Positions 32,922-42,145 of a stretch of 64,000 nt of DNA are shown piece by piece. The stretch lies in assembly GCF_003797825.1 (NCBI RefSeq), contig NZ_RKME01000008.1, forward strand, positions 1-64,000. The letters run 5' to 3'. This DNA is from Gordonia sp. OPL2 (GTDB lineage: Bacteria; Actinomycetota; Actinomycetes; Mycobacteriales; Mycobacteriaceae). Position 1 is the first letter of the stretch. Each line of letters starts with the position of its first letter. The translations under genes were made by a program, and so were the position numbers. The notes beneath the pieces are model-generated. The model was given only the letters and a program-made list of their open reading frames with translations. It was not told where the DNA came from and did no database searches.

Positions 32922-33881
32922 ATGACCACGTCACGTGCCATGAGTGCCGACGCGCATGACGAACATCAAGAACTCTTCGACGACACCATCGCCCACGATC
33001 AGCGCATCGAGCCGCGCGACTGGATGCCCGAGGGATACCGCAAGACGCTCATCCGGCAGGTCGCCCAACATGCGCATTCGGAGATCATCGGAATGCAGCC
33101 GGAGGGCAATTGGCTGACCCGGGCGCCGTCGCTGCGCCGCAAGGCGATCCTGATGGCGAAGGTGCAGGACGAGGCCGGTCACGGCCTGTATCTGTATTCC
33201 GCTGCGGAGACACTCGGTGCCGATCGGACCGAGCTCACCGAGAAGTTGATCGAGGGCAGGCAGAAGTACTCGTCGATCTTCAACTATCCGACGCTGACCT
33301 ACGCCGACGTCGGCACCATCGGTTGGCTCGTCGACGGCGCAGCCATCTGCAACCAGGTCCCGTTGTGTCGCAGCTCTTTCGGGCCGTACGCGCGGGCGAT
33401 GATCCGGGTGTGCAAGGAGGAATCGTTCCATCAGCGGCAGGGCTACGAGTTGCTCACCACGATGATGCGCGGGACCGCGGCGCAGCGCGAGATGGTGCAG
33501 GAGTCGGTGAACCGATTCTGGTGGCCGGCGCTGATGATGTTCGGCCCGCCGGACGACCAATCGCCGAACACCGAGCAGTCGATGGCCTGGGGTATCAAAC
33601 GACACACCAATGACGAACTGCGACAACGATTCGTGGACATGAGTGTGCCGCAGGCACAGGCGCTCGGAGTCAGCTTCCCGGACCCGGACCTGGTGTGGAA
33701 TCCCGACCGTGGGTCCTACGACTTCGGCGAACCCGACTGGAGTGAGTTCACCGCGGTGGTGAAGGGCAACGGACCCATGAACGTCGAGCGGATCGCGGTG
33801 CGCCGGGCCGCCCACGAGGACGGTGCGTGGGTCCGCGAAGCCGCCACCGCATTCGCCGCACGACAGGAGACGAACCGATGA
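32922..33881 (+). CDS. paaA: 1,2-phenylacetyl-CoA epoxidase catalytic subunit PaaA
   Basis: A 319-residue catalytic alpha subunit of the diiron multicomponent phenylacetyl-CoA epoxidase. Diiron ligands can be seen in [33 protein letters not shown] (E-x2-H, near residue 87) and [16 protein letters not shown] (E-x2-H, near 172). The enzyme epoxidises the CoA-activated aromatic ring with O2 and NADPH. ATG 32922 follows an AAGTAGGAAG site and the PaaR operator. It overlaps paaB by ATGA. Length matches the family. Confidence 0.96.
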   Translation: MTTSRAMSADAHDEHQELFDDTIAHDQRIEPRDWMPEGYRKTLIRQVAQHAHSEIIGMQPEGNWLTRAPSLRRKAILMAKVQDEAGHGLYLYSAAETLGADRTELTEKLIEGRQKYSSIFNYPTLTYADVGTIGWLVDGAAICNQVPLCRSSFGPYARAMIRVCKEESFHQRQGYELLTTMMRGTAAQREMVQESVNRFWWPALMMFGPPDDQSPNTEQSMAWGIKRHTNDELRQRFVDMSVPQAQALGVSFPDPDLVWNPDRGSYDFGEPDWSEFTAVVKGNGPMNVERIAVRRAAHEDGAWVREAATAFAARQETNR

Positions 33882-34303
33882 GCGAGAACAGCCGCAGTGC
33901 TCCGATCGCTGAGGAGCGAGCTAGCGAGCCTCGTGATGTCTCGATCCCTGAGGAGCGAGCTAGCGAGCGTCACGAAGTCTCGATCCCTGAGGAGCGAGCT
34001 CGCGAGCGTCACGAAGGGCCACGCGCGGACTGGCCCCTGTACGAGGTCTTCGTCCGCGGCAAGCGCGGGCTCAACCACGTCCACGTCGGTTCGCTGCGCG
34101 CCGCCGACGACGAGATGGCCTTGCGGCACGCACGCGACGTCTACACCCGCCGCAACGAGGGCGTCAGCATCTGGGTGATCAAGTCGGAGTCGATCATCGC
34201 CACCAGCCCGTCGGAGAAGGATCCGTTCTTCGCGCCGAGTGGAGACAAGGTGTATCGGCACCCGACCTTCTACACGATCCCCGACAACGTCCCCCACATG
34301 TGA
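33878..34303 (+). CDS. paaB: Phenylacetyl-CoA epoxidase subunit PaaB with repeat-derived N-terminal insertion
   Basis: The C-terminal 94 residues are a normal PaaB, from [20 protein letters not shown] to [10 protein letters not shown]; typical PaaB has about 95 residues. Here the protein is 141 residues because three 39-bp units of the chromosomal GAGGAGCGAG repeat (33904-34020) are read in frame. They give three 13-residue units: [26 protein letters not shown] and [13 protein letters not shown]. The ATG 33878 overlaps the paaA stop (ATGA) and the paaC start follows normally (GTGA), so the operon layout is intact. No alternative start lies close after the repeat, so the extension is probably translated. 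PaaB bridges PaaA-PaaC dimers; whether the acidic/basic tail matters is unknown. Confidence 0.93.
   Translation: MSENSRSAPIAEERASEPRDVSIPEERASERHEVSIPEERARERHEGPRADWPLYEVFVRGKRGLNHVHVGSLRAADDEMALRHARDVYTRRNEGVSIWVIKSESIIATSPSEKDPFFAPSGDKVYRHPTFYTIPDNVPHM
33904..34020 (+). repeat. Three in-frame 39-bp units of the GAGGAGCGAG repeat inside paaB
   Basis: Units span 33904-33942, 33943-33981 and 33982-34020. Each carries GAT-C-(G/C)-CTGAGGAGCGAGCT followed by CGCGAG or AGCGAG and a CGTCACGAAG-type end; the first unit is diverged there. The unit length is exactly 13 codons, so copy number can change without a frameshift. The family otherwise occurs between genes (121-265, 39169-39308, 44570-44648, 55703-55970). 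Confidence 0.93.
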
Positions 34304-35229
34304 GTGAGCCGATGACACAGCACGACAATGCCTACGACGGCCTCGTCGACGAGGACTCGCACGGACAGTGGGCCTTCGGGACCAGTTTCGACGATCCCCT
34401 GGCCGGGGTGGACACCACGGTCCCCGAGGACGTGGACCTCACGGCGCTGAGCGCCTATTGCCTGATGCTCGGTGACGACGCGCTCGTGAGCGCGCAGCGA
34501 CTGGCCGAATGGAGCACGCACGCACCGGAACTCGAGGAAGAGGTGGCCCTGGCCAACGTCGGACTCGACCTCCTCGGTCAGGCCCGGTTGCTGCTTGCCC
34601 GCGCCGCGGCCGCCTCCGACACCCATGTACCGACGCTCCCGGAGAGCTCGCCGGTGCCCGCGGAGGACGCGCTGGCCTTCTTCCGTGATGAGCGACAGTT
34701 CCGCAACGTGCACCTCACCGAGCTGCCCAACGGTGACTTCGCGACGACGATGGTCCGCCTTCTGGTCATGACGACATGGCGGCTTGCCCTGTTCACCCGA
34801 CTGCGGACCTCCCGCGACCCGGTCCTGTCGGCGGTGGCCGACAAAGGTGTCAAGGAACTCACCTATCACCGCGACTACGCGGCCCGGTGGGTCGTCACGC
34901 TCGGATGCGGGACCGACGAGTCACGCCGACGCCTGATCGCCGGACTCGCCCAGGTGTGGCCCTACACCGACGAACTGTTCATCCCGACGAGCGAGGAGCT
35001 CGCCCTCGCCGCGGTCGGCGTCGCCGTCGACCCACGAGAACTACGCGACGAGTTCGATCAGATCATCGGACAGGTTCTGCACGCCGCGGAGGTGACAGCC
35101 CCCGACGGGCCGCAGGTCGGACGCGTCGGCGGTCGCGCCGGACGGGCCGGTGTGCACACGGAGTGGATGGGCTACATCCTTGCCGAGATGCAGAGCGTTG
35201 CACGCGCTCACCCTGAGGGGGTGTGGTGA
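34300..35229 (+). CDS. paaC: Phenylacetyl-CoA epoxidase structural subunit PaaC
   Basis: A 309-residue ferritin-like protein that pairs with PaaA. Helical segments such as AQRLAEWSTHAPELEEEVALANVGLDLLGQARLLL and VKELTYHRDYAARWVVTLG are visible. PaaC has the diiron-protein fold but is structural in the PaaABC core (known). The GTG start at 34300 overlaps the paaB stop (GTGA); an ATG four codons later is possible. Length is slightly above the usual 250 because of a polar N-terminal stretch. Confidence 0.93.
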   Translation: MSEPMTQHDNAYDGLVDEDSHGQWAFGTSFDDPLAGVDTTVPEDVDLTALSAYCLMLGDDALVSAQRLAEWSTHAPELEEEVALANVGLDLLGQARLLLARAAAASDTHVPTLPESSPVPAEDALAFFRDERQFRNVHLTELPNGDFATTMVRLLVMTTWRLALFTRLRTSRDPVLSAVADKGVKELTYHRDYAARWVVTLGCGTDESRRRLIAGLAQVWPYTDELFIPTSEELALAAVGVAVDPRELRDEFDQIIGQVLHAAEVTAPDGPQVGRVGGRAGRAGVHTEWMGYILAEMQSVARAHPEGVW

Positions 35230-35230
35230 C

Positions 35231-35743
35231 ATGTCCTGTGCCACAGCCCTCTCCGCGCGATCGGTGGTCGCCGAGATCCTCGATCCCGAGATGCCGATGG
35301 TGACGCTCGATGACCTCGGGATCATCCGCGACGTCGAGGAGATCGCCGCAGACGGATCCGTGATCGTGACCATCACCCCGACCTATTCCGGGTGCCCGGC
35401 GATGGGGACGATCCGCGACGACATCACCACGGCCCTGCGTCGCAACGGTTTCGGTAGTGTCCAGATCCGGACGAGTCTGCATCCCGCGTGGAGCACCGAC
35501 TGGATCACCGACGACGGCCGACGCAAGCTCGCGGACGCGGGCTACTCCCCGCCGGGTCCCACACCCCGGCGCGACGCGGGCCCGATCCCACTCACCCTCA
35601 CCGCCCGCCCGCGGATCGTCGCGTGTCCGCAATGCGGATCCGAGGACACCCGAGTGGTGTCCGAATTCGGTGCGACGCTGTGCAAGGCACAGTATCGATG
35701 CCTGGAGTGCGATGAGCCGTTCGACCACGTGAAGGAGATCTGA
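35231..35743 (+). CDS. paaD: Phenylacetyl-CoA epoxidase assembly/maturation protein PaaD
   Basis: A 170-residue PaaD. It has an N-terminal MIP18/DUF59 domain (DPEMPMVTLDDLGIIRDVE and TPTYSGCPAMGTIRDDI) and a C-terminal zinc-ribbon-like part with Cys pairs CPQCGSEDT and CLECDEPF. PaaD is needed for metal-centre assembly in the epoxidase system (known). ATG 35231 comes 1 bp after the paaC stop. An earlier in-frame extension would overlap most of the paaC 3' end and is rejected. Confidence 0.93.
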   Translation: MSCATALSARSVVAEILDPEMPMVTLDDLGIIRDVEEIAADGSVIVTITPTYSGCPAMGTIRDDITTALRRNGFGSVQIRTSLHPAWSTDWITDDGRRKLADAGYSPPGPTPRRDAGPIPLTLTARPRIVACPQCGSEDTRVVSEFGATLCKAQYRCLECDEPFDHVKEI

Positions 35744-35747
35744 GGAC

Positions 35748-36860
35748 ATGTCGAGCAGCCCGGTCCTCGAGACCACCGCGGTGCCGGTGGACACGAAGCC
35801 ACACACTCGCGGATTCCACACGCTCACCGTCGCCGACGTCGAGTCGTTGTGCGACGACGCGGTCGCGGTGCGATTCGACATACCGGACGACCTGTCGTCC
35901 GAGTTCGACTTCCGGCCCGGCCAGTCGCTGACCCTGCGACGCACCGTCGACGGAGTGGAACATCGCCGGAGCTATTCGATCTGTGCGCCCGCCGGACGGG
36001 CACCGCGGGTGGGGGTCCGCGAGGTCAACGGTGGGCTGTTCTCGAGCTGGCTGGTCCACGAGGTCCGTGCCGGTGATCGTATCGACGTCCAGGCTCCCTC
36101 CGGCACGTTCCAGGCCGACCCGTCAGCCGGCGGACGACATCTGTTGATCGCTGCCGGTTCGGGGATCACACCGATGCTTTCCATCGCCGCGTCCATGCTC
36201 GAACACCCGGACGCCGAGGTGACCCTGATCTACGCCAACCGGCGTACCCGCTCGGTCATGTTCGCCGAGGACATCGCCGATCTCAAGGATCGGCACGGCT
36301 CCCGGCTCGACGTCATCCACGTCCTGTCGCGTGAGCCGCGAGAGGTGGAACTGTTCAGCGGTCGACTCGATCGCGAACGGCTCGACGAGATCCTCGACTC
36401 CGTCGTGCCGACCGCCGACATCGACCATTTCTGGCTGTGCGGACCCCTCGGGATGGTCGAGACCGCGCAGGAGGCCATCGCCGATCGCGGAATCCCGAAG
36501 GACCGCATCCACTTCGAACTGTTCTACGTCGAGGCGACGCCGCCACCCCAGGAGAAACACCGGGAGTCCGGGACCACCGGTCCGACCAGCGAGGTCACCA
36601 TCGTTCTCGACGGCCGTTCGGTCAGCGGGACCCTGCCTCGCGACGAGTCCATCCTCGACGCAGGCGAGGAACTGCGCTCGGACCTGCCGTTCGCCTGCAA
36701 GGGCGGCGTGTGCGGCACCTGTCGCGCCAAGGTCGTCTGCGGCGACGTCGACATGCGGCGCAACTACGCGCTCGAGGAATCCGAGGTCGCCGACGGATTC
36801 GTCCTGACCTGCCAGACCTTCCCCGTCGGTGACCAGGTCACCGTCGACTTCGACGCCTGA
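35748..36860 (+). CDS. paaE: Phenylacetyl-CoA epoxidase reductase subunit PaaE
   Basis: A 370-residue reductase. The FAD domain contains RRSYSICAPAG near residue 65, the NAD(P) domain GSGITPMLSIAASML near 133, and the C-terminal plant-type 2Fe-2S domain CKGGVCGTCRAKVVCG near 317 with a final Cys in LTCQTFP. It delivers electrons from NADPH to the PaaAC diiron centre. It starts 4 bp after paaD. The acyl-CoA ligase gene follows 29 bp later, so the operon probably continues. Confidence 0.95.
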   Translation: MSSSPVLETTAVPVDTKPHTRGFHTLTVADVESLCDDAVAVRFDIPDDLSSEFDFRPGQSLTLRRTVDGVEHRRSYSICAPAGRAPRVGVREVNGGLFSSWLVHEVRAGDRIDVQAPSGTFQADPSAGGRHLLIAAGSGITPMLSIAASMLEHPDAEVTLIYANRRTRSVMFAEDIADLKDRHGSRLDVIHVLSREPREVELFSGRLDRERLDEILDSVVPTADIDHFWLCGPLGMVETAQEAIADRGIPKDRIHFELFYVEATPPPQEKHRESGTTGPTSEVTIVLDGRSVSGTLPRDESILDAGEELRSDLPFACKGGVCGTCRAKVVCGDVDMRRNYALEESEVADGFVLTCQTFPVGDQVTVDFDA

Positions 36861-36889
36861 ACCCACCCGAGACGACCCCCGGAGATCCC

Positions 36890-38203
36890 ATGACCAGCAC
36901 CCTGCCCGCTCCGCAGGCCCACGACAGCGCCGACATCGAGTACGCGTCGCGCGACCGTATCGCCGCACTGCAGCTCGATCGCCTGCGGTGGTCGTTGCAG
37001 CACGCCTACGACAATGTTGCCCACTATCGGAAGGCGTTCGACGAGAAGGGGGTTCATCCGTCGGACCTGAAGGACCTGTCGGATCTGTCGCTGTTCCCGT
37101 TCACGGGCAAGGCCGATCTCCGCGAGAACTACCCGTTCGGAATGCTGGCCGTTCCGCAGGAACAGGTCTCCCGCATCCACGCGTCGTCGGGGACCACCGG
37201 GCGGCCGACCGTCGTCGGGTACACGACCAACGATCTGGACAGCTGGGCCGATCTCGTGGCGCGCAGTCTCCGGGCGGCGGGCGTGCGCCCCTCCGACAAG
37301 GTGCACGTCGCCTACGGGTACGGACTCTTCACCGGCGGACTGGGTGCACACTACGGCGCGGAACGACTGGGCTGCACGGTGATCCCGATGTCAGGCGGGA
37401 TGACCGACCGACAGATCCAGCTCATCGAGGACTTCGCGCCGGACGCGATCATGGTGACGCCGTCGTACATGCTGACGATCCTGGATGCCATGATCGCCAA
37501 GGGCATCGACCCAGCGGCCACCTCACTGCGGACCGGGGTGTTCGGCGCCGAGCCGTGGACCGAGCAGATGCGTCGCGAACTCGAACAGCAACTCGGTATG
37601 GACGCCGTCGACATCTACGGTCTGTCCGAAGTGATGGGACCCGGTGTGGCACAAGAATGTGTCGAGACCAAAGACGGCCTGCACATCTGGGAAGACCATT
37701 TCTACCCGGAGATCATCGATCCGATGACCGGCGAGGTCCTGCCCGACGGGGAGGAGGGCGAACTCGTGTTCACCTCGCTCACCAAGGAGGCCATGCCGAT
37801 CGTGCGCTACCGCACCCGCGATCTGACCCGGCTGCTGCCGGGGACGGCGCGGACGATGCGGCGGATCCAGAAGATCACCGGCCGCAGCGACGACATGATC
37901 ATCCTGCGCGGGGTGAACCTGTTCCCGACACAGATCGAGGAACTGATCCTGACCGAGCCGGCGCTCGCACCGCAGTTCCAGTGCGTTCTGGAGCGCCCGG
38001 GGCGAATGGACACCCTGACGGTGCATGTCGAGTACCGTCCCGAGGTGTCGAGTGACCAGCATGTCGCCGCGGCGGCGTCGTTGAGGAAGCTCATCAAGAA
38101 CCGGATCGGCGTCACCGTGGACGTGGCCGTCGCCGCGCCGGGCACGTTGCAGCGTTCCACCGGAAAAGCTCGACGACTGGTGGACAACCGGCCGAAGGAC
38201 TGA
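36890..38203 (+). CDS. paaK: Phenylacetate-CoA ligase PaaK
   Basis: A 437-residue adenylate-forming ligase. The P-loop is HASSGTTGRPTVVGYT near residue 97. Further motifs are DIYGLSEVMGPGVAQEC near 240 and TRDLTRLLPG...GRSDDMIILRGVNLFPTQIEE near 310-350. It activates phenylacetate with ATP and CoA, the first step of the pathway. It completes the plus-strand paaABCDEK unit. The AraC gene follows after 4 bp, so read-through into it is likely. Confidence 0.95.
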   Translation: MTSTLPAPQAHDSADIEYASRDRIAALQLDRLRWSLQHAYDNVAHYRKAFDEKGVHPSDLKDLSDLSLFPFTGKADLRENYPFGMLAVPQEQVSRIHASSGTTGRPTVVGYTTNDLDSWADLVARSLRAAGVRPSDKVHVAYGYGLFTGGLGAHYGAERLGCTVIPMSGGMTDRQIQLIEDFAPDAIMVTPSYMLTILDAMIAKGIDPAATSLRTGVFGAEPWTEQMRRELEQQLGMDAVDIYGLSEVMGPGVAQECVETKDGLHIWEDHFYPEIIDPMTGEVLPDGEEGELVFTSLTKEAMPIVRYRTRDLTRLLPGTARTMRRIQKITGRSDDMIILRGVNLFPTQIEELILTEPALAPQFQCVLERPGRMDTLTVHVEYRPEVSSDQHVAAAASLRKLIKNRIGVTVDVAVAAPGTLQRSTGKARRLVDNRPKD

Positions 38204-38207
38204 TGCC

Positions 38208-39179
38208 ATGATCGCGACCACAACGTCTGCAGACGAACCGTTGCGCGACATCGGTTTCGACGGGTGGCGAGCTGCGATCTCCGAAGCCTTCGTGCCGCTC
38301 GACGCCGCGCCGATGGCCGGGCAGGCGTCCGCCTTCCGGGGTGGGCTGTCGAGCGTCGGACTCGGTCCGCTGCAATTGTCGGATGTCGTGGGCGCCCGGG
38401 TACACGTGCGCCGGTCCGCCTCGACGATCCGTCGTTCCGATCCCGGCGTCATCAAGGTGGGCGTGCAGATGCGGGGGACCTCGACGGTGTCGCAGCACGA
38501 TCGAGAGGCCCGGCTCAGCGCGGGTGATCTGGCGATCTACGACACCAGTGAACGGTACGAACTCGCGCTCGGCGACTCGTTCGACATGCTCGTCGCGGTC
38601 ATCCCGCGAGCCTCGCTGCGGGTGACCGACAATGAGCTCCACGAGGGCACTGCGCGCACGATCACGTCGAGCACGGGCATCGGTGCGTTGATCACGCCGA
38701 TGCTGGTGTCGCTGCGGTCGCAGGCGCTGTCCGGGTCGGGCGCATGCTCGTCACCTCTGGTCGGCGATGCCGTCGCAGACCTGGTGAGCGCCGCGCTGCG
38801 GGCATCCGCTCCCGACGACACGTTGGGAGCAGGGGAGACCGTGCTGCTGTCAGCCCGGTCGTACATCGAGGGCAACCTGAGCGACAGCGGGTTGTCGCCC
38901 GCGAAGGTGGCCGCGCACCATCACGTGTCGGTGCGGTATCTGCAGAAACTCTTCGCCCACGACGGGCACACCGTCGCTGGTTTCATCCGGCAGCGCCGGC
39001 TGGAACGGTGCCGGCGTGATCTGACGGACGCGACGCAGTTGCATCGCAGTGTCGGATCGATCTGCGCCGCCAATGGATTGGTCGACGCCGCGCACTTCTC
39101 GCGGCTGTTCAAGAGTACGTACGGGATGACACCGCGGGAGTTCCGCGAGAGTCGTGGAGGTGTCGCCGGCCCTTCGTGA
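38208..39179 (+). CDS. AraC-family transcriptional regulator
   Basis: A 323-residue regulator. The N-terminal half resembles the AraC-binding-like domain (GVQMRGTSTVSQHDREARLSAGDLAIYDTS). The C-terminal double HTH holds AHHHVSVRYLQKLFAHDGHTVAGFIRQRRLERCRRDL and ANGLVDAAHFSRLFKSTYGMTPREFRESR. Similar regulators control alcohol or aldehyde dehydrogenase genes, and such genes lie convergently at 39332-41960. The last codons and TGA stop come from the repeat cluster that begins at 39169, so the original C-terminus may have been trimmed. ATG 38208 lies 4 bp after paaK. Confidence 0.86.
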   Translation: MIATTTSADEPLRDIGFDGWRAAISEAFVPLDAAPMAGQASAFRGGLSSVGLGPLQLSDVVGARVHVRRSASTIRRSDPGVIKVGVQMRGTSTVSQHDREARLSAGDLAIYDTSERYELALGDSFDMLVAVIPRASLRVTDNELHEGTARTITSSTGIGALITPMLVSLRSQALSGSGACSSPLVGDAVADLVSAALRASAPDDTLGAGETVLLSARSYIEGNLSDSGLSPAKVAAHHHVSVRYLQKLFAHDGHTVAGFIRQRRLERCRRDLTDATQLHRSVGSICAANGLVDAAHFSRLFKSTYGMTPREFRESRGGVAGPS

Positions 39180-39308
39180 CGCTCGCACGCTCGCTCCTCA
39201 GGGAACATTCGGTCCCTGAGGAGCCCGGAGCCTGCGGAGGGCGTCACGAAGGGGTTTCCCACCCGGTCCCTGAGGAGCCCGGAGCGTGCGGAGGGCGTCA
39301 CGAAGGGG
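39169..39308. repeat. GAGGAGCGAG-family repeat cluster between the AraC gene and the NDMA-ADH gene
   Basis: A minus-orientation unit spans 39169-39204. Two plus-orientation 44-bp units follow at 39211-39254 and 39265-39308, differing at only one or two bases (GAGCCTGCGG versus GAGCGTGCGG). The opposed units can fold into a hairpin between the convergent genes. The first unit provides the stop codon of the AraC gene. Confidence 0.88.
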
Positions 39309-39331
39309 CATCCTCGGGGACCGAAGCGATC

Positions 39332-40444
39332 TCAGTACATGATCACGCCGCGCACATTCTCCGCCTTGCGCATCGCCTCATACCCATCGTTGACCTGATC
39401 GAGCGAGTACGTGCGGGTGATCATCTCGTCCAGCTTGAGATGACCCTCCATGTACAGACGCAGCAGGTGGGGGATGTCGAAGCGGATGTTGGCATTGCCG
39501 AACCAGGCGCCCTTGAGCGTCTTGCGCATGGCGGTGAGATCGAACAGGCTCAGGCTGACCTCGGTCTGGGTCAGATCTCCGACCGAGACCTGAACGCAGA
39601 TACCGCCTTTCGCGACCAGGCTCATCGCCGGCGCGATCAGGGCACCGTCGGCGACGTCGACGGTGATGAGCACCTTGTCGGCCAGTTGCCCCCAGGTGAG
39701 ATCCTGCAGCAGCGTCAGCGCCTCGTCGACAGTGGCGACCGCGTGCGTCGCGCCGAACACCTTGGCCTGATCTCGCTTGAACGGAGAGGGGTCGACGAGC
39801 ACGACGTGCCGGGCGCCCGCCAGGGCCGCTCCCTGCACGGCGCCACAGCCGACACCACCCATGCCCAGGACGACGACGGTCTCACCGGCAGACACCTCCG
39901 CGGCGTAGACCGACGAACCCCATCCGGTCGTGACACCGCAACCGACCAATGCCGCCTTGTCGAGCGGGATGTCCTTCGTCAGCTTGACGCAGGAGGCCTC
40001 GTTCACGACGGTGACCGGCGCGAAGGTGCCGAGCAGACACATGAGTCCGGCGTCCTGGCCGTTCACGTGATGACGCGCGGTTCCGTCGGAGAGCTGCACG
40101 CCGGCAAGGAGATTGGCGCCGAGGTCGCAGATGCTGGACTTGCCGGTCGCGCACGACGGGCAACGGCCGCACGCCGGGATGAACCCCAGGGCGACGTGGT
40201 CGCCGACCTCGACCGTCGTCACGCCCGGGCCGATCTCGGTGACCACACCGGCGCCCTCGTGCCCGCCGATGTAGGGGTACATCCCCACCGGTACGCTGCC
40301 GTCGCGGACGTGCTCGTCCGAATGGCACATCCCGGACGCGGCGAGTTCGACCTTCACCTCGCCGTACTTCGGCGCGTCGAGCACGAGTTCCTCGATCTGC
40401 CAGGACTGACCGGGCTCCCACAGAACTGCTGCTTGGGTCTTCAT
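39332..40444 (-). CDS. NDMA-dependent (mycofactocin-associated) alcohol dehydrogenase
   Basis: A 370-residue zinc alcohol dehydrogenase of the medium-chain type. The catalytic zinc region is MCHSDEH plus GGHEGAG, the structural zinc lobe is CGRCPSCATGKSSIC near residue 92, and the Rossmann loop is VLGMGGVGCGAVQGAALAGA near 190. The WFGNANIRFDIPHLL and TYSLDQVNDGYEAM ends are typical of the nicotinoprotein/NDMA-dependent group. In mycofactocin-bearing actinobacteria these enzymes pass electrons to mycofactocin (known). It precedes an aldehyde dehydrogenase in reverse order on the same strand: alcohol to aldehyde to acid. Confidence 0.88.
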   Translation of the reverse strand: MKTQAAVLWEPGQSWQIEELVLDAPKYGEVKVELAASGMCHSDEHVRDGSVPVGMYPYIGGHEGAGVVTEIGPGVTTVEVGDHVALGFIPACGRCPSCATGKSSICDLGANLLAGVQLSDGTARHHVNGQDAGLMCLLGTFAPVTVVNEASCVKLTKDIPLDKAALVGCGVTTGWGSSVYAAEVSAGETVVVLGMGGVGCGAVQGAALAGARHVVLVDPSPFKRDQAKVFGATHAVATVDEALTLLQDLTWGQLADKVLITVDVADGALIAPAMSLVAKGGICVQVSVGDLTQTEVSLSLFDLTAMRKTLKGAWFGNANIRFDIPHLLRLYMEGHLKLDEMITRTYSLDQVNDGYEAMRKAENVRGVIMY

Positions 40445-40472
40445 GATTGGTGTCTCCTTCTCGTGGTCACCG

Positions 40473-41960
40473 TCAGAGGACGACGGTGACGACCTTCTCC
40501 TCGGTGTTGGCGACGATCCCGGCCCAGCCGAGTTCGCGGCCGACACCGCTGGTCTTCATGCCGCCCCACGGCAGGGCGGGATCGATTGCGGCCCATCCGT
40601 TGACCCACACCGCACCCGCGCGGACCTTCGACGCCAGCGAATGGGCGTAGGAGACGTCGCGAGTCCAGATACTCGCGGCGAGACCGTAATCGGTGTCGTT
40701 GGCGATCCGGATGGCGTCCTCGACCTCGTCGAAGGGAATCACCGTGCCGACGGGACCGAAGATCTCCTCGCGGGCGATGGACATCTCGTTGGTCGCATCG
40801 GCGAAGATCGTCGGCTGCACGAAGAACCCGGTGTCGGAACCCTTCTCGCCACCGGCGACGACGCGTGCGCCCTCCCGGGTGCCTGCCGCGATGTACTCCA
40901 GCACGGTGTCGCGCTGTTTCGCGTTGACCAGGGCACCCATCGTCGTGCCCGGATCCAGTGGATCGCCGAGGACCTGTGCGTTCGCGGCCGCGGCCAGACC
41001 CTCGACGACCTGGTCGTAGAGCGACCGGTGCACGAGCACCCGCGTGCCGGCGGCGCACACCTCGCCCTGATTGAAGAACAGTCCCATGGCGGTTCCGTTG
41101 ACCGCGGTCTCGACGTCGGCGTCGGCGAGGATGATCTGCGGCGACTTGCCGCCGAGTTCCAACGTGGTGCGCTTGAAGGTGTCGGCCGCCGCCTTGGCGA
41201 TGTGCCGTCCGACGCGCGGCGACCCGGTGAAGCTGATCTTGTCCACATCGGGATGGGTCACCAGAGCCTCACCGGCCACCTCGCCGAGGCCGGGCACGAT
41301 GTTGACCACACCGTCGGGCACGCCGGCCTCCTGCAGGAGCCGACCCAGATGCAGGATGGACAGCGGGGCGTCCTCCGGCGGCTTGACCACGACGGTGTTG
41401 CCGGCGGCCAGTGCGGGTGCCAGCTTCCACGCGGTGATCATCAGCGGGGTGTTCCACGGGATGATCGCGCCGATGACGCCCACCGGTTCACGCACCGTGT
41501 AGGAGTGGGTGGGCTGACCGAAGTAGCCTGCCGTCGGGATCGTCTGACCGGTGATCTTGTCGGCCCAACCGGCGAAGTGGCGGAAAGTGGCTGCCGCGTT
41601 GGGGATGTCGAGCATGGAGGGCTGCCCGACCGGCTTGCCGATGTCGAGCGCCTCGAGACGGGCGAGCAGATCCCCGTCGCGCTCGATCAGGTCGGCGACC
41701 GCGTTGAGGATCTTGCCCCGCACGACCCCGGGTGTCGCCGACCACTCACCCGACAGTGCCCTCCGGGCGGATCGCACCGCGTCGTCGACATCGGATGCGG
41801 TGGCGGAGGCGACCGTCGCGAGCAGCTCTTCGGTCGCCGGGTTGAGATCACTGAAAGTCGCGCCTTCGGCGGCCGCGCGCCATCGCCCGTCCACGAAGAG
41901 TTCTGTCGCCGTCGAATCCGGCAGTGTTGCACGGACTCTGGTGTCGTCTACCGCAGTCAT
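40473..41960 (-). CDS. NAD-dependent aldehyde dehydrogenase
   Basis: A 495-residue ALDH. Motifs are IIPWNTPLMITAWKLAPALA near residue 160, FTGSPRVGRHIAKAA, TLELGGKSPQIILADADVE near 265 (catalytic Glu) and FFNQGEVCAAGTRVLV near 297 (catalytic Cys). AAGGAGA is an ideal Shine-Dalgarno before ATG 41960. It is first in a two-gene unit with the alcohol dehydrogenase 28 bp downstream, so it should oxidise the aldehyde that enzyme makes. The likely regulator is the AraC protein encoded beyond the alcohol dehydrogenase. Confidence 0.9.
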   Translation of the reverse strand: MTAVDDTRVRATLPDSTATELFVDGRWRAAAEGATFSDLNPATEELLATVASATASDVDDAVRSARRALSGEWSATPGVVRGKILNAVADLIERDGDLLARLEALDIGKPVGQPSMLDIPNAAATFRHFAGWADKITGQTIPTAGYFGQPTHSYTVREPVGVIGAIIPWNTPLMITAWKLAPALAAGNTVVVKPPEDAPLSILHLGRLLQEAGVPDGVVNIVPGLGEVAGEALVTHPDVDKISFTGSPRVGRHIAKAAADTFKRTTLELGGKSPQIILADADVETAVNGTAMGLFFNQGEVCAAGTRVLVHRSLYDQVVEGLAAAANAQVLGDPLDPGTTMGALVNAKQRDTVLEYIAAGTREGARVVAGGEKGSDTGFFVQPTIFADATNEMSIAREEIFGPVGTVIPFDEVEDAIRIANDTDYGLAASIWTRDVSYAHSLASKVRAGAVWVNGWAAIDPALPWGGMKTSGVGRELGWAGIVANTEEKVVTVVL

Positions 41961-42145
41961 GGTTCTCCTTGCCTCGCAGGTGCAGACCGGTCACGAACGC
42001 TCGGTTGTGACCGTTGCCACAAGTCTGGGCACCGGGGAACGCGGATACTTGCACGGATGCGCATGGATCCTTGTCGGATCGCGCACGGGTCGGGGGACGA
42101 GCGCCGGACACCCTCCCGCCATCGCCTCCGGATAGCCTTCGCACT

